Below, piece by piece: positions 32,708 to 41,438 of a stretch of DNA of 60,498 nucleotides. Under the pieces are notes generated by a model. The model saw only the letters and a list, made by a program, of their open reading frames with translations, had not been told where the DNA came from and did no database searches. The stretch is taken from contig RXJW01000094.1 of NCBI GenBank assembly GCA_003963005.1, forward strand, positions 1-60,498, read 5' to 3'. Position numbers and translations under genes: made by a program. This DNA is from Burkholderiales bacterium (GTDB taxonomy: Bacteria > Pseudomonadota > Gammaproteobacteria > Burkholderiales > Burkholderiaceae_C). Positions within the stretch are counted from its first letter, which is position 1; every line of letters starts with the position of its first letter.

Positions 32708-33701
32708 CGTCATCGTGGCGCCGCCCGGGGCGGCACTGGCGGCACCGATCACACGGCTGCCGCTGGTCACGCTCTACCTCACCGAGCGATGCAACTCGCG
32801 CTGCGTGAGCTGCGACTACTGGCGCCACGGCACGCAGGACCTGGACCTGGCCACGGTCGAGCGCCTGCTGCCCGGGCTGGCTGAGCTGGGCACGCAGACG
32901 GTGCTCGTGTCCGGCGGCGAGCCGCTGCTGCATCCGCAGTGGGCCGTCATCGCCGAACGCCTGCGGCGCCAGGGCTTGCGCCTGTGGCTGCTGACCGCCG
33001 GCCTGGCGCTGGCGAAGCAGGCCGAGGCGGTGGCCCGCCACTTCGAGCAGGTGACGGTCTCGCTGGACGGCGCCACGGCCGCGAGCTATGCGCGCATCCG
33101 TGGGCTCGACGCGTTCGAGGTCGTGTGCGCCGGCATCCGTGCGGCGGTGCGCGCCGGCCTGCACGTGACGCTGCGGGTCACGGTTCAGCGCGGCAACGCG
33201 GGCGAGCTGCCGGCCTTGGTCGTGCTCGCGCGCACGCTGGGGGTGGCGGGCATCTCGTTCCTGGCCGCCGATGTCGCGAACGACGCGGCTTTCGGTCGCC
33301 ACGGTGCGCCGGCCGACGACGTGGCCTTGCGGCAGGAGGACCTGCCGGCACTCGGTCGCAGTCTGGATACCCTGGCGCGTGAGCATGTGGATGACATCGC
33401 CAGCGGGTTCATCGCGGAGACCCTGCCCAAGCTGCGCCGCATCGAGGCCCACTGCCGCGCGCGACTCGGCCTGGGCGCGCTGCCGCCCGTGCGCTGCAAC
33501 GCGCCGACGCACTCCGCCGTCATCGAGGCCAGCGGGGCGGTGCGCCCCTGCTTCTTCATCGCCGGCCCGACACGCCTGGACGAGGCTGGCCTGCCCGCTG
33601 CGCTCAACGCCCCTGCAGCGCGGCGCCTGCGGGCCGACATCGATGCCGGCCGGCATGCGGAATGTGCGCGCTGCGTCTGCGCGAAATGGTTCGCGTCATG
33701 A
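32694..33701 (+). CDS. Radical SAM protein with a C-terminal cysteine-rich region
   Basis: This 335-aa protein has the iron-sulfur motif Cys33-x3-Cys37-x2-Cys40 (CNSRCVSC) and the GGEPLLHP segment that binds S-adenosylmethionine. The C-terminal part has more cysteines (VRCNAPT, RPCFF, CARCVCAKW) in the manner of SPASM-type auxiliary cluster proteins, which often modify peptides or tailor small molecules. The start is set at ATG 32694, overlapping the porin gene by 14 bases; a GTG at 32715 is possible. It ends in an ATGA overlap with the methyltransferase gene. Substrate unknown. Confidence 0.83.
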   Translation: MPCTSVIVAPPGAALAAPITRLPLVTLYLTERCNSRCVSCDYWRHGTQDLDLATVERLLPGLAELGTQTVLVSGGEPLLHPQWAVIAERLRRQGLRLWLLTAGLALAKQAEAVARHFEQVTVSLDGATAASYARIRGLDAFEVVCAGIRAAVRAGLHVTLRVTVQRGNAGELPALVVLARTLGVAGISFLAADVANDAAFGRHGAPADDVALRQEDLPALGRSLDTLAREHVDDIASGFIAETLPKLRRIEAHCRARLGLGALPPVRCNAPTHSAVIEASGAVRPCFFIAGPTRLDEAGLPAALNAPAARRLRADIDAGRHAECARCVCAKWFAS

Positions 33702-34342
33702 ACTGCGCCAACGAGGCGGCCTACGACCTGTGGGCCTCGTCCTACCCGCCGCTGCCGCACAACCCGCTGATGGCAGCTGAGCAGGCCGCCGTGCTTGCCC
33801 TCTGGCCTGAGGTCAGGGGGCGACGTGGTCTCGATCTCGCCTGCGGCAGCGGCCGCTACGGTGTGCTGATGGCGCAGGCCGGCGCAGCTGGCGTGATCGG
33901 CTGTGATCGCTCGGCCGGCATGCTGGCCCGGGCACCGCTGGCTCACCGGGTGCGGGCCGACATGCAGCGGCTGCCGTTCGCGGCCGGCAGATTCGACCTC
34001 ATCGTCTGCGGCCTGGCCGTCGGCCATGCGCCGCGGCTGGCCGCCTGGATGGCCGAGGCGGCGCGTGTGCTGGCGCCGGGCGGCGTGCTGGTCTATTCCG
34101 ACTTCCACCCCGACGCCGCGCGCGCCGGCATGACGCGCAGCTTCACCGATGCCACCGGCCTGCGCCACGAACTCGTGCACGTGCGGCACGAGGTGGAGGC
34201 GCACCACCGAGCCGGCGCCCAGGCCGGTCTCGTGCTGCAGGACCAGCGCGAGGTGCGCCTCGGCCACGAGCTGCAGGCGCCGGGTCGGGCCGATCAGCAG
34301 GGCCTGCGGGTCGTGCTGGCGCTGCGCTGGGGCAAGCCGTGA
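33698..34342 (+). CDS. Class I SAM-dependent methyltransferase
   Basis: This 214-aa methyltransferase has the SAM-binding LDLACGSGRYG at residues 45-55 and the later VLAPGGVLVYSD segment. It is cytoplasmic, with no signal. It overlaps the genes on both sides (ATGA, then GTGA), so it is translated with the radical SAM and amidohydrolase genes. The methyl acceptor is unknown; it may act on the cluster product or on a glycan. Confidence 0.82.
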   Translation: MNCANEAAYDLWASSYPPLPHNPLMAAEQAAVLALWPEVRGRRGLDLACGSGRYGVLMAQAGAAGVIGCDRSAGMLARAPLAHRVRADMQRLPFAAGRFDLIVCGLAVGHAPRLAAWMAEAARVLAPGGVLVYSDFHPDAARAGMTRSFTDATGLRHELVHVRHEVEAHHRAGAQAGLVLQDQREVRLGHELQAPGRADQQGLRVVLALRWGKP

Positions 34343-35517
34343 AGTTCGAACTGCATCACGCCACCGATGCCCGCGGGCAGCCGCTGGCCGTCGGCATTCA
34401 CCAGGGGCGCCTCGCTGAACCCGGCGGCGGTCGCCGCATCGACCTCGGCGGGGCCCGCCTGCTGCCCGGGCTCATCAATGCACACGATCACCTGCACCTG
34501 AACGGCGAGCTGCCGCGTCTGCGCTACCGCGAGGTCTACCGCAACGCCCGGGACTGGATCGCGGACGTGACCCCGCGCGTGGCCACCGACCCGGTACTGC
34601 TCGCCCACCGGGCGCAAGGCCGGTCGCAGCGCCTGCTGACCGGCGGCCTGAAGAACCTGCTCAGCGGGGCGACGACCGTGCTGCACCACGACGCCCGCGA
34701 GGCCGTGCTGGATGACGCCGACTTTCCGGTCGACGTGCCGGCACCCGCGGGCTGGGCGCATTCGCTGGTGCTGACGGGCGACGCGGCCGTGCAGGCTTCG
34801 CGTGCCGCCACGCCGGCGGGCAGCCTGTGGATCATCCATGCCGCCGAGGGCGTGGACGACGAGGCTGCCGGTGAGTTCGACCGGCTGGAAGCCTTGGGCG
34901 TGGTCGGCCCTGGCACCGTGCTGGTCCATGGCCTCGGCCTCAGCCTCGCGCAGCAGCGCCGGCTGGCCACGGCGGGGGCGACGCTGGTGTGGTGCCCGCG
35001 CTCCAACCTGCACCTGTTCGGCCGCACGCTGGACCCGACCTGTCTGGCGGGCGAACGGCGTCTGCTGCTCGGCAGCGACTCGCGCATTTCCGGCAGCCGC
35101 GACCTGCTGGCCGAACTGGGCCTCGCGGCCCACCTGACCGGCTGGCCCGACGAGCGGCTGATCGACTGGGTCACCTCCCAGGCCGCCACAGCCCTGGGCC
35201 TGCACGACCGCGGTCGCCTGGCGCCGGGCTTGCGGGCCGACCTGGTCGCGCTGCCCCCGGGCCTGCCCTTGTCGCAAGCCCGGCGGGCCGACCTGCGGCT
35301 GGTGATGGTCGGCGGCCGCGTGCTCTATGCCGATGCCGACCTGGGTGAGCCTCTGGGCCTGGTGCCGGTGACGGTCGATGGCCGTCCCAAGGCGCTCGCG
35401 CCGCACTTGGTGGCCGACCTGGCCGAGCCCGGCGTGGAAGCGGCCCGTCGTGCGGCGCGCCAGGCCCCGTGTCAGGCGTCGCGGCGGGCACCCGGCGTCG
35501 CGGAGGCGGCGTCATGA
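34339..35517 (+). CDS. Amidohydrolase family protein
   Basis: This 392-aa metal-dependent hydrolase has the first metal site His-x-His in NAHDHLH (about 49-53), a middle HAAEG, VHGLGLS for the third site, and the Asp of GSDSRISGS. The arrangement fits the cytosine-deaminase/TRZ-like branch of amidohydrolases, which deaminate or hydrolyse ring amides, but the substrate is unknown. It starts with GTG at 34339, overlapping the methyltransferase stop. The C-terminal about 25 residues (RRAARQAPCQASRR) are unusual and basic. Confidence 0.8.
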   Translation: MKFELHHATDARGQPLAVGIHQGRLAEPGGGRRIDLGGARLLPGLINAHDHLHLNGELPRLRYREVYRNARDWIADVTPRVATDPVLLAHRAQGRSQRLLTGGLKNLLSGATTVLHHDAREAVLDDADFPVDVPAPAGWAHSLVLTGDAAVQASRAATPAGSLWIIHAAEGVDDEAAGEFDRLEALGVVGPGTVLVHGLGLSLAQQRRLATAGATLVWCPRSNLHLFGRTLDPTCLAGERRLLLGSDSRISGSRDLLAELGLAAHLTGWPDERLIDWVTSQAATALGLHDRGRLAPGLRADLVALPPGLPLSQARRADLRLVMVGGRVLYADADLGEPLGLVPVTVDGRPKALAPHLVADLAEPGVEAARRAARQAPCQASRRAPGVAEAAS

Positions 35518-36992
35518 AGCCGGTGCTGCTGATCAATCCGCGCATCACGTCGAATGCGCGTTTCCCGCTGGCGGTGATGCAGTTGGCGGCCGCGCTGAAG
35601 GGGCGCCGGCCGACCCGCATCCTCGATGGCAACCTCGACCGCCAGCTGCCCGAGACGGCCGCAGCCGCGGTGCGCGATGGCGGCTACGCGGCGGTGGGTC
35701 TGTCGGTGATGGGCGGGCCGCAGCTGGTGGCCGCCCTGGCCGTGTCGCGGGCGATCCGGGCCGTGGCGCCGGCGCTGCCGATCATCTGGGGCGGCTACTT
35801 CCCGACGCTGTGCGCCGATGCCGCGCTGGCCTGCGAGGCCGTGGATTTCGCGCTGCGCGGTCAAGGCGAGCAGGGGTTCGTGGAGCTGCTCGAAGCGCTG
35901 TCCGGCGACCGGGTGCTGGCGGACGTGACCGGGCTGTCCTGGCGCCGCGGCGGGCAGGTCGTGCACAACCCCGATCGACCCTTCTCGACCGCACCGCTGC
36001 AGCTCGACCTCGCCGTGGACGCACTGGCCGCGCCCGAGCGCTACCTGGGCCCCACCTACCTGGGCCGGCGCACGACCGGCTACCAGGCCGCGCTCGGTTG
36101 CCGCTACCGCTGCAGCTTCTGCGGCGTCGCGGCGATGTTCCGCGGCAAGACGGCGCTGCCCGAGGCCGAGCGGCTGTCGCGCGACCTGCAGCTGCTGCGC
36201 ACCCGCTTCGGGGCGGATTCGGTGCAGTTCTACGACCACAACTTCTTCGACCGCGAGGTGGACATGCAGCCGCTGCTGGCGGTGCTCGCCGAGCAGCAGA
36301 TGCCGTGGTGGTGCTATGCCCGCGCCGACGCGCTGCTGGGTCTGTCCGCCGACTCATGGGCACTGGTGCGCCGCAGCCGGCTGCGCATGGCCTACATCGG
36401 CGCCGAGTCGCCCAACGACGGCCTGCTGCGCGACATGCGCAAGGGCACCCGGGCCGACCAGACGCTCGCGGCCGTGGAGGTCTGCCGCGCCAACGGTGTC
36501 GTGCCGGAGTTGTCCTTCATGCTCGGCTCCCCGCAGGACCCGGCGGGCGAGACGGAGAAGACCTTCGCCTTCATCCGCGAGGTCAAGCGCCTGCACCCGG
36601 GCGCCGAAATCATGCTGCACATCCACACGCCGCTGCCCCCGCGCCGGCTGGGCGAGGGGCGCTGGACGCCGCGGGATCCGGCCCTGCCGGCGGGGTTCCG
36701 CTTCCCCGACACCGCCGACGGCTGGGCCGAGCCCGCCTGGGTGGACTACTGGTGCCACAAGGACGCACCGTGGCTGAGCCCCGCGCTGCGGGCGCGCATC
36801 CGCGACTTCCGCACCGTGCTGGGCTGCCGCTTCCCGACGATGACCGACATCCGCGCCCCCGCCTGGCAGAAGGCCGCCTTGCGCGCGGCGTCGGCCTGGC
36901 GCTACCGGCTCGGCCGCTATGACCGGCCGCACGAGCTGCGCTGGCTGGCGCGCACGGTGCGCTTGTGGGACCCGCAGCAGCATGCGCTTTGA
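35514..36992 (+). CDS. B12-binding-type radical SAM protein
   Basis: This 492-aa protein has a Rossmann-type N-terminus (about 1-140, LLINPRITSNARFPL and GYAAVGLSVMGGPQL) like the cobalamin-binding domain of this family, but I do not see the classical DxHxxG histidine motif. The radical SAM core has the cluster motif CRYRCSFC (Cys about 196, 200, 203). The C-terminal part is family-typical and uncharacterised. Members methylate unactivated carbons or rearrange carbon skeletons. It overlaps the amidohydrolase stop and precedes the glycosyltransferase by 15 bases. Confidence 0.82.
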   Translation: MKPVLLINPRITSNARFPLAVMQLAAALKGRRPTRILDGNLDRQLPETAAAAVRDGGYAAVGLSVMGGPQLVAALAVSRAIRAVAPALPIIWGGYFPTLCADAALACEAVDFALRGQGEQGFVELLEALSGDRVLADVTGLSWRRGGQVVHNPDRPFSTAPLQLDLAVDALAAPERYLGPTYLGRRTTGYQAALGCRYRCSFCGVAAMFRGKTALPEAERLSRDLQLLRTRFGADSVQFYDHNFFDREVDMQPLLAVLAEQQMPWWCYARADALLGLSADSWALVRRSRLRMAYIGAESPNDGLLRDMRKGTRADQTLAAVEVCRANGVVPELSFMLGSPQDPAGETEKTFAFIREVKRLHPGAEIMLHIHTPLPPRRLGEGRWTPRDPALPAGFRFPDTADGWAEPAWVDYWCHKDAPWLSPALRARIRDFRTVLGCRFPTMTDIRAPAWQKAALRAASAWRYRLGRYDRPHELRWLARTVRLWDPQQHAL

Positions 36993-37007
36993 CGCGGGAG
37001 CCGGCGC

Positions 37008-38120
37008 ATGAAGGTGCTGCAGATCAACCCCTTCATCGACCCCGAGGGCCGGTCGCTCGATGCCCTGCTCGACGCCTGGTGGACGCTGCGCCACTGCGCC
37101 CGGGGTGCCGCCGAGGCCGGGGCCGAGGTCAGCGTGCTGCAGGCGAGCCTGCGGCAGGAGGCCTTGCAGCGAGAGGGTGTGGCCTACCACGGCCTGCTCC
37201 TGCTGGGGCCGGACGGCCGGCCGACGCCGTCGCTGATCGAGCGGGTGCGGGCGCTGCGCCCGGATGTGCTGCACCTGCATGGCCTGGGGTTCTTTGACGA
37301 GGCGCGGCAGCTCGCCGCCCTGCTGCCGGGGCGGCCGTTGCTGCTGCAGGATCACGCGGCCCGCGCGCCCTCGCGGCCCTGGCACTGGTGGCGCTGGCGG
37401 CGCGGCCTGGCGCCGGCCCGCGGCCTGATCTTCCACGCCGCGGCCCAGGCCCGGCCCTTCGTGCGCCGGCGACTCGTTGCGCGGCATACCGGCCTGTACG
37501 AAGTGCCCGAGGCCAGCAGCGACTTCCAGCCGCGGGTGCACGACGCCGCGCGGCGCCTCACCGGGGTGGCGGGGGCGCCGGCCCTGCTGTGGGTCGGTCA
37601 CCTGGCCGCCAACAAGGACCCGCTGACCGTGCTGGACGGCGTCGCGCGGGCCGCCGAGCGACTGCCGGGCCTGCAGCTCTGGATGTGCTTCGGCGAGGCC
37701 CCGTTGCTGTCGGCCGTGCGCGAGCGCCTGCGCGACCCGCGGCTGGCGGGGCGCGTCCACCTGCTGGGCCGGGTGCCGCATGCGCAGGTCGAACTGCTGA
37801 TGGCCGCGGCCGATCTGCTGGTGCAGGGCAGCCACCGCGAGGGCTCGGGCTACAGCCTCATCGAGGCGCTGGCCTGCGGTCTGCCGCCGGTGGTGACGGA
37901 CATTCCCTCGTTCCGGAGCCTGGTCGGTGAGCTGCCGGCCGCGGGTGCGGCCGCGCTCTGGCCGGTGGGGCAGGCCGCCCGGCTGGCGGACGCGATCGTC
38001 AGCCTGGCCAACGCACCGCCGTCACGTCCGCAGGTGCGGGCACGTTTCGACGCGCATTGCTCCGTCGCGGCCTTGGGCCGCGGGTTGATGGCCGCCTACA
38101 CGGGGGCTTTGGCGGCATGA
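37008..38120 (+). CDS. Glycosyltransferase, GT4-like
   Basis: This 370-aa GT-B protein starts MKVLQINPFIDPEG and has the C-terminal donor-binding segment SHREGSGYSLIEALACGLPPV, with the glutamates typical of GT4 enzymes. There is no signal, so it acts on the cytoplasmic face. It is 15 bases after the radical SAM gene and overlaps the flippase gene (ATGA), fitting a lipid-linked sugar assembled on the inner leaflet and then flipped. The sugar and acceptor are unknown. Confidence 0.83.
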   Translation: MKVLQINPFIDPEGRSLDALLDAWWTLRHCARGAAEAGAEVSVLQASLRQEALQREGVAYHGLLLLGPDGRPTPSLIERVRALRPDVLHLHGLGFFDEARQLAALLPGRPLLLQDHAARAPSRPWHWWRWRRGLAPARGLIFHAAAQARPFVRRRLVARHTGLYEVPEASSDFQPRVHDAARRLTGVAGAPALLWVGHLAANKDPLTVLDGVARAAERLPGLQLWMCFGEAPLLSAVRERLRDPRLAGRVHLLGRVPHAQVELLMAAADLLVQGSHREGSGYSLIEALACGLPPVVTDIPSFRSLVGELPAAGAAALWPVGQAARLADAIVSLANAPPSRPQVRARFDAHCSVAALGRGLMAAYTGALAA

Positions 38121-39526
38121 GCACTTTGCCGCTGGCGCTGGAACCCCTCGCGCTGCGGCGGGCGGTGCTGCTCAACCTGGCGAGCTCGGTGGGGGAGACC
38201 GGCCTGCGGTTTCTGCTCGGGCTGGTGCTTGCACGGCTGCTGCTGCCGGCTGAGCTGGGCCTGTTTGCTTTGGCCATGGCGATCTACAGCGTGGCGCAGT
38301 GGTTGCGGGACGCGGGGCTCTCGACCTACCTGCAGCGCGAGCCCGTGCTGACGCCCGAGCGCTTATCGGCGGTGCTGGGCCTGATGGGCGGCACGACGCT
38401 GTTGACGACGGCCGGCCTGTGGGCGCTGGCCGAGCCCTTGTCGGCCGCGTTGGGGCAGCCGGGCCTGGCGGGCCTGCTGCAGGTGCTGGCCGCCGTGCTG
38501 CCCGTTTCGGCGTTCGGCAGCGTGATGGCCGCGCTGCAGTTGCGCATGCTGGCGGCCGGGCCGATCGCGCGGGTGTCCCTGCTCGGGCTGGCCGTGCAGG
38601 GCGGTGTGTCGGTACTGGCCTGCCGACACGGCGCCGGGGCGCTCGGGCTGGCCTGGGCGCAACTGGCGGCCGCGCTGGCGTGCGGCGCGGCCTATGCCAC
38701 GCTGCGGCCGGCGGGTTGGGCCTGGCGCCCGGGTCTGGCAGGGGCGACGGGGGTGATGAGCTTTTCGCTCGCTGCGCTGCTGCCCAATGCCTTGACCTTC
38801 CTGAACGGGGTGCTGCCGGACCTGCTGCTCGGCCGGCTCGGCGGCGCGCATGCGCTGGGGCTGTACGGCCGGGCGCTGTCCACGGTCGGCCTGCTGCAGG
38901 TGGTGGCGGCTCGGGCGCTGAGCTTCGGGTCGCTGCCGGTCCTGTCGCAGCGGCACGCGCAGGGTCAGGCGCTGGCGCCGGCGCTCGGGCATGCCGCGGC
39001 CGTGCTCACCGGCATCGGCTGGCCGCTGCTGGCCTTGACGGTCGCCTACCGGGAGCCCCTGGTCCTGGCCCTGTACGGCGCCGCCTGGCGCGAGGCGGCG
39101 TCTGCCGTGCCGCCCCTGGCCCTGGCCGCCGCGCTGGCCTTGCTGTGCCAGCAACTCGGCCCGGCGCTGGCCGCCGTGGGTCGCCCTGCACTGGCCGCCG
39201 GGCCGGTGGCTGTGACGCTGGGTGCACGGGTGGTGCTGGCGCTGTGGTGGTTTGACGGCAGCGTGGCGTCGTTCGCCTGGGCCCTCGGCGGCGCGGCGGT
39301 GCTGGTGCTGCCGCTGCAACTGGCGCTCGGGGCCCGGCATGGCGGGCCATCGCCGAGGGCGCTGCTGTCGGCGGTGTCCGGCAGCGCCGTGGCGGCGGGT
39401 GTGGTGGTGCTCGTGCCGCTGACGGTCGCGCCGCTGGCCTGGATCGCCGTGCTGCGGGCGACGCGGCATCCGCTGCTGCCGGAGCTGGATCAGCTCTCGC
39501 GGCGCTTCATGACGAGCAGGAAATGA
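38117..39526 (+). CDS. Oligosaccharide flippase (Wzx/MATE-like)
   Basis: This 469-aa membrane protein has about 12-14 hydrophobic segments and resembles the polysaccharide biosynthesis/Wzx family, with the typical ETGLRFLLGLVLARLLLPAELGLFALAMA start. It should move a lipid-linked glycan across the inner membrane. The start overlaps the glycosyltransferase stop. Its last 37 bases overlap, in antisense, the end of the minus-strand methyltransferase gene. No polymerase (Wzy) gene is next to it. Confidence 0.83.
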   Translation: MSTLPLALEPLALRRAVLLNLASSVGETGLRFLLGLVLARLLLPAELGLFALAMAIYSVAQWLRDAGLSTYLQREPVLTPERLSAVLGLMGGTTLLTTAGLWALAEPLSAALGQPGLAGLLQVLAAVLPVSAFGSVMAALQLRMLAAGPIARVSLLGLAVQGGVSVLACRHGAGALGLAWAQLAAALACGAAYATLRPAGWAWRPGLAGATGVMSFSLAALLPNALTFLNGVLPDLLLGRLGGAHALGLYGRALSTVGLLQVVAARALSFGSLPVLSQRHAQGQALAPALGHAAAVLTGIGWPLLALTVAYREPLVLALYGAAWREAASAVPPLALAAALALLCQQLGPALAAVGRPALAAGPVAVTLGARVVLALWWFDGSVASFAWALGGAAVLVLPLQLALGARHGGPSPRALLSAVSGSAVAAGVVVLVPLTVAPLAWIAVLRATRHPLLPELDQLSRRFMTSRK

Positions 39527-40323
39527 TCCCCAAGCCGATTGAACCCCGGCCAGCCGGCCACGCGCCGGTCCAGTGCCCACAGCCGCTCGTGCCAGCGCGG
39601 GTGGCGTTCGGCCAGCCAGGTCAGGTAGGGCGGCGGCACGAACACGCACAGCCCGCGCTGCACCTCCCGCTCGAAGTGCGGCGCGAAGGCGGCATAGAAC
39701 TCGCCGGGTGTGTAGTAGCGCGTCCAGATCGTGCGGCCGTTCATGCCCACGGGCACGATGCCGCGGGCGAAGCGCACGGCCAGACGTGCCCAGCGGCGGC
39801 GGCGCGCATAGTGCGCGATCTCCCAGGGGCACCAGCGGCCGATGACGGTGAACACCAGCCGGCCGCCGGGCTTGATCAACCGGGCGCACTGCGCGGCCAC
39901 GGCATCCAGGTCCGGCACGCAGTTCAGCGGGCCGAGGTTGGAGTAGGCGCCGTCGAAGCCGGCATCGCCGTCGAGCCGCTCCAGCTCGTGGGCACCGAGC
40001 GCCCGGCAGTCCACCGTCACGCCGGCCTCCCGGGCACGGTCGCGGGTGCGGTCCACCATCCGCTCCGACCAGTCGGTCGCCGTCACGTGGTGGCCCTGGG
40101 TGGCGAGGTGCACGGCGTCCAGCCCGGTGCCGCAGCCCAGGTCGATCAGGCGGCTGCCTGGCGCAAAGCTGGCCGCCAGCCAGCGCCACATCTCGGCGCG
40201 CATGTCCTGGATGGCGGTGTTGTTGCCGCGCGGGCCGTCGTAATCGGCGGCGACGCTGTCGAAGGCGTCCTGCGTGTCGTGCAGCTGGGCGTGCCGGGTG
40301 CTGAGGTCGTGGGTGGTGCTCAT
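39490..40323 (-). CDS. Class I SAM-dependent methyltransferase (minus strand)
   Basis: This 277-aa methyltransferase has the SAM motif LIDLGCGTGLDAV near residues 58-70 and the later LIKPGGRLVFTVIG. It is convergent with the flippase gene (37-bp overlap) and divergent from the next glycosyltransferase, 14 bases away. The two start regions are so close that their promoters must overlap the neighbouring coding sequence. Its placement inside a plus-strand cluster suggests it methylates the same product, but this is inference. Confidence 0.82.
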   Translation of the reverse strand: MSTTHDLSTRHAQLHDTQDAFDSVAADYDGPRGNNTAIQDMRAEMWRWLAASFAPGSRLIDLGCGTGLDAVHLATQGHHVTATDWSERMVDRTRDRAREAGVTVDCRALGAHELERLDGDAGFDGAYSNLGPLNCVPDLDAVAAQCARLIKPGGRLVFTVIGRWCPWEIAHYARRRRWARLAVRFARGIVPVGMNGRTIWTRYYTPGEFYAAFAPHFEREVQRGLCVFVPPPYLTWLAERHPRWHERLWALDRRVAGWPGFNRLGDHFLLVMKRRES

Positions 40324-40337
40324 CGGGAGGTCGTGTC

Positions 40338-41438
40338 GTGAAGATCGCGGTCGTCGTGCCCGGGGGCCTGGACCGCTCGGGCGAGGTGAAGGTGGTGCCG
40401 GCGCTGCTGGCGCTGCTGGAGCGCCTGGCCGCGCGGCACGAGGTGCATGTCTTTGCGCTGCGGCAGGAGCCGCGGCCGGCGCAGTGGTGGTTGTGCGGGG
40501 CGCGGGTGCACAACATCGGTGGGCGTCAGGGCGCCGTCGGTGTCCTGCGGGCGGTGGGGGCCATCGGCCGGGAGCATCGACGCGGGGCCTTCGATCTCGT
40601 GCAGGCCATCTGGTCGGGCTCGGTGGGCCTGGCCGCGGTGCTGGCCGCGCGCTGGCTCGGCCTGCCCTGCGCGGTTCATGTGGCGGGCGGGGAACTGGTG
40701 GCGCTGGCGGACATCGGCTACGGCGGCCGGCTGACCTGGCGCGGCCGGCTCCGCGAGGCCTGGGTGCTGCGCCATGCCGACCGGCGCACGGCGGCCAGCG
40801 CGCCGGTGCTCGCCCAGCTCGCGTCGCTCGGCTACGCGGCCGAGCGGCTGCCGCTGGGCGTGGACCTGCGTCACTGGCAGCCCCGGCCGCCTCGGGCTCG
40901 CCAGCCGGGGGAGCCGCTGCGGCTTGTGCAGATGGCCAGCCTCAACCGCGTGAAGGACCTTGGCTGCCTGCTGCGCGCGCTGGCCTGCGTGCCCGGCGTG
41001 CTGCTGGACGTGATCGGCGAGGACACGCTGCAGGGCGAGATGCAGGCCCTGGTGGCGCGCCTCGGCCTGGCCGATCGCGTGTGCTTCCATGGCTTCCTGA
41101 CCCAGCCGGCGTTGCGGCCGGTGGTGGCGCGGGCCCATGTCTGCGTCGTGACCTCCCGCCACGAGGCAGGGCCGCTGGCCGCGCTGGAGGCCGCCGTGCT
41201 GGGGCTGGCGGTCGTCGGCACGGCCGTCGGGCACCTCGTGGAATGGGCGCCGGAGGCGGCGCGCATCGTGCAGCCGGGTGATGGCGTTGGTCTGGCGGCC
41301 TTGATCGGTCAGCTGGCTGGCGACGAGCCCCTGCGGCTGCGTCTGGCCGCAGCGGCGCAGCGGCGGGCCGTGGCGCAGGACGCCGAATTCACCCATGAGC
41401 AGTTCGCGCGCCTTCATGCCGAACTGGCGGGCCGGTAG
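40338..41438 (+). CDS. Glycosyltransferase, GT4-like
   Basis: This 366-aa GT-B protein starts MKIAVVVPGGLDRSGE. In the donor domain it has SRHEAGPLAALEAAVLGLAVVGT, the GT4 nucleotide-sugar motif. It starts with GTG after GGGAGG. The gap to the preceding minus-strand gene is 14 bases. Its 3' end overlaps the nucleotidyltransferase gene on the opposite strand by 25 bases (41414-41438). It probably adds a second sugar to the cluster product; specificity cannot be read. Confidence 0.83.
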   Translation: MKIAVVVPGGLDRSGEVKVVPALLALLERLAARHEVHVFALRQEPRPAQWWLCGARVHNIGGRQGAVGVLRAVGAIGREHRRGAFDLVQAIWSGSVGLAAVLAARWLGLPCAVHVAGGELVALADIGYGGRLTWRGRLREAWVLRHADRRTAASAPVLAQLASLGYAAERLPLGVDLRHWQPRPPRARQPGEPLRLVQMASLNRVKDLGCLLRALACVPGVLLDVIGEDTLQGEMQALVARLGLADRVCFHGFLTQPALRPVVARAHVCVVTSRHEAGPLAALEAAVLGLAVVGTAVGHLVEWAPEAARIVQPGDGVGLAALIGQLAGDEPLRLRLAAAAQRRAVAQDAEFTHEQFARLHAELAGR

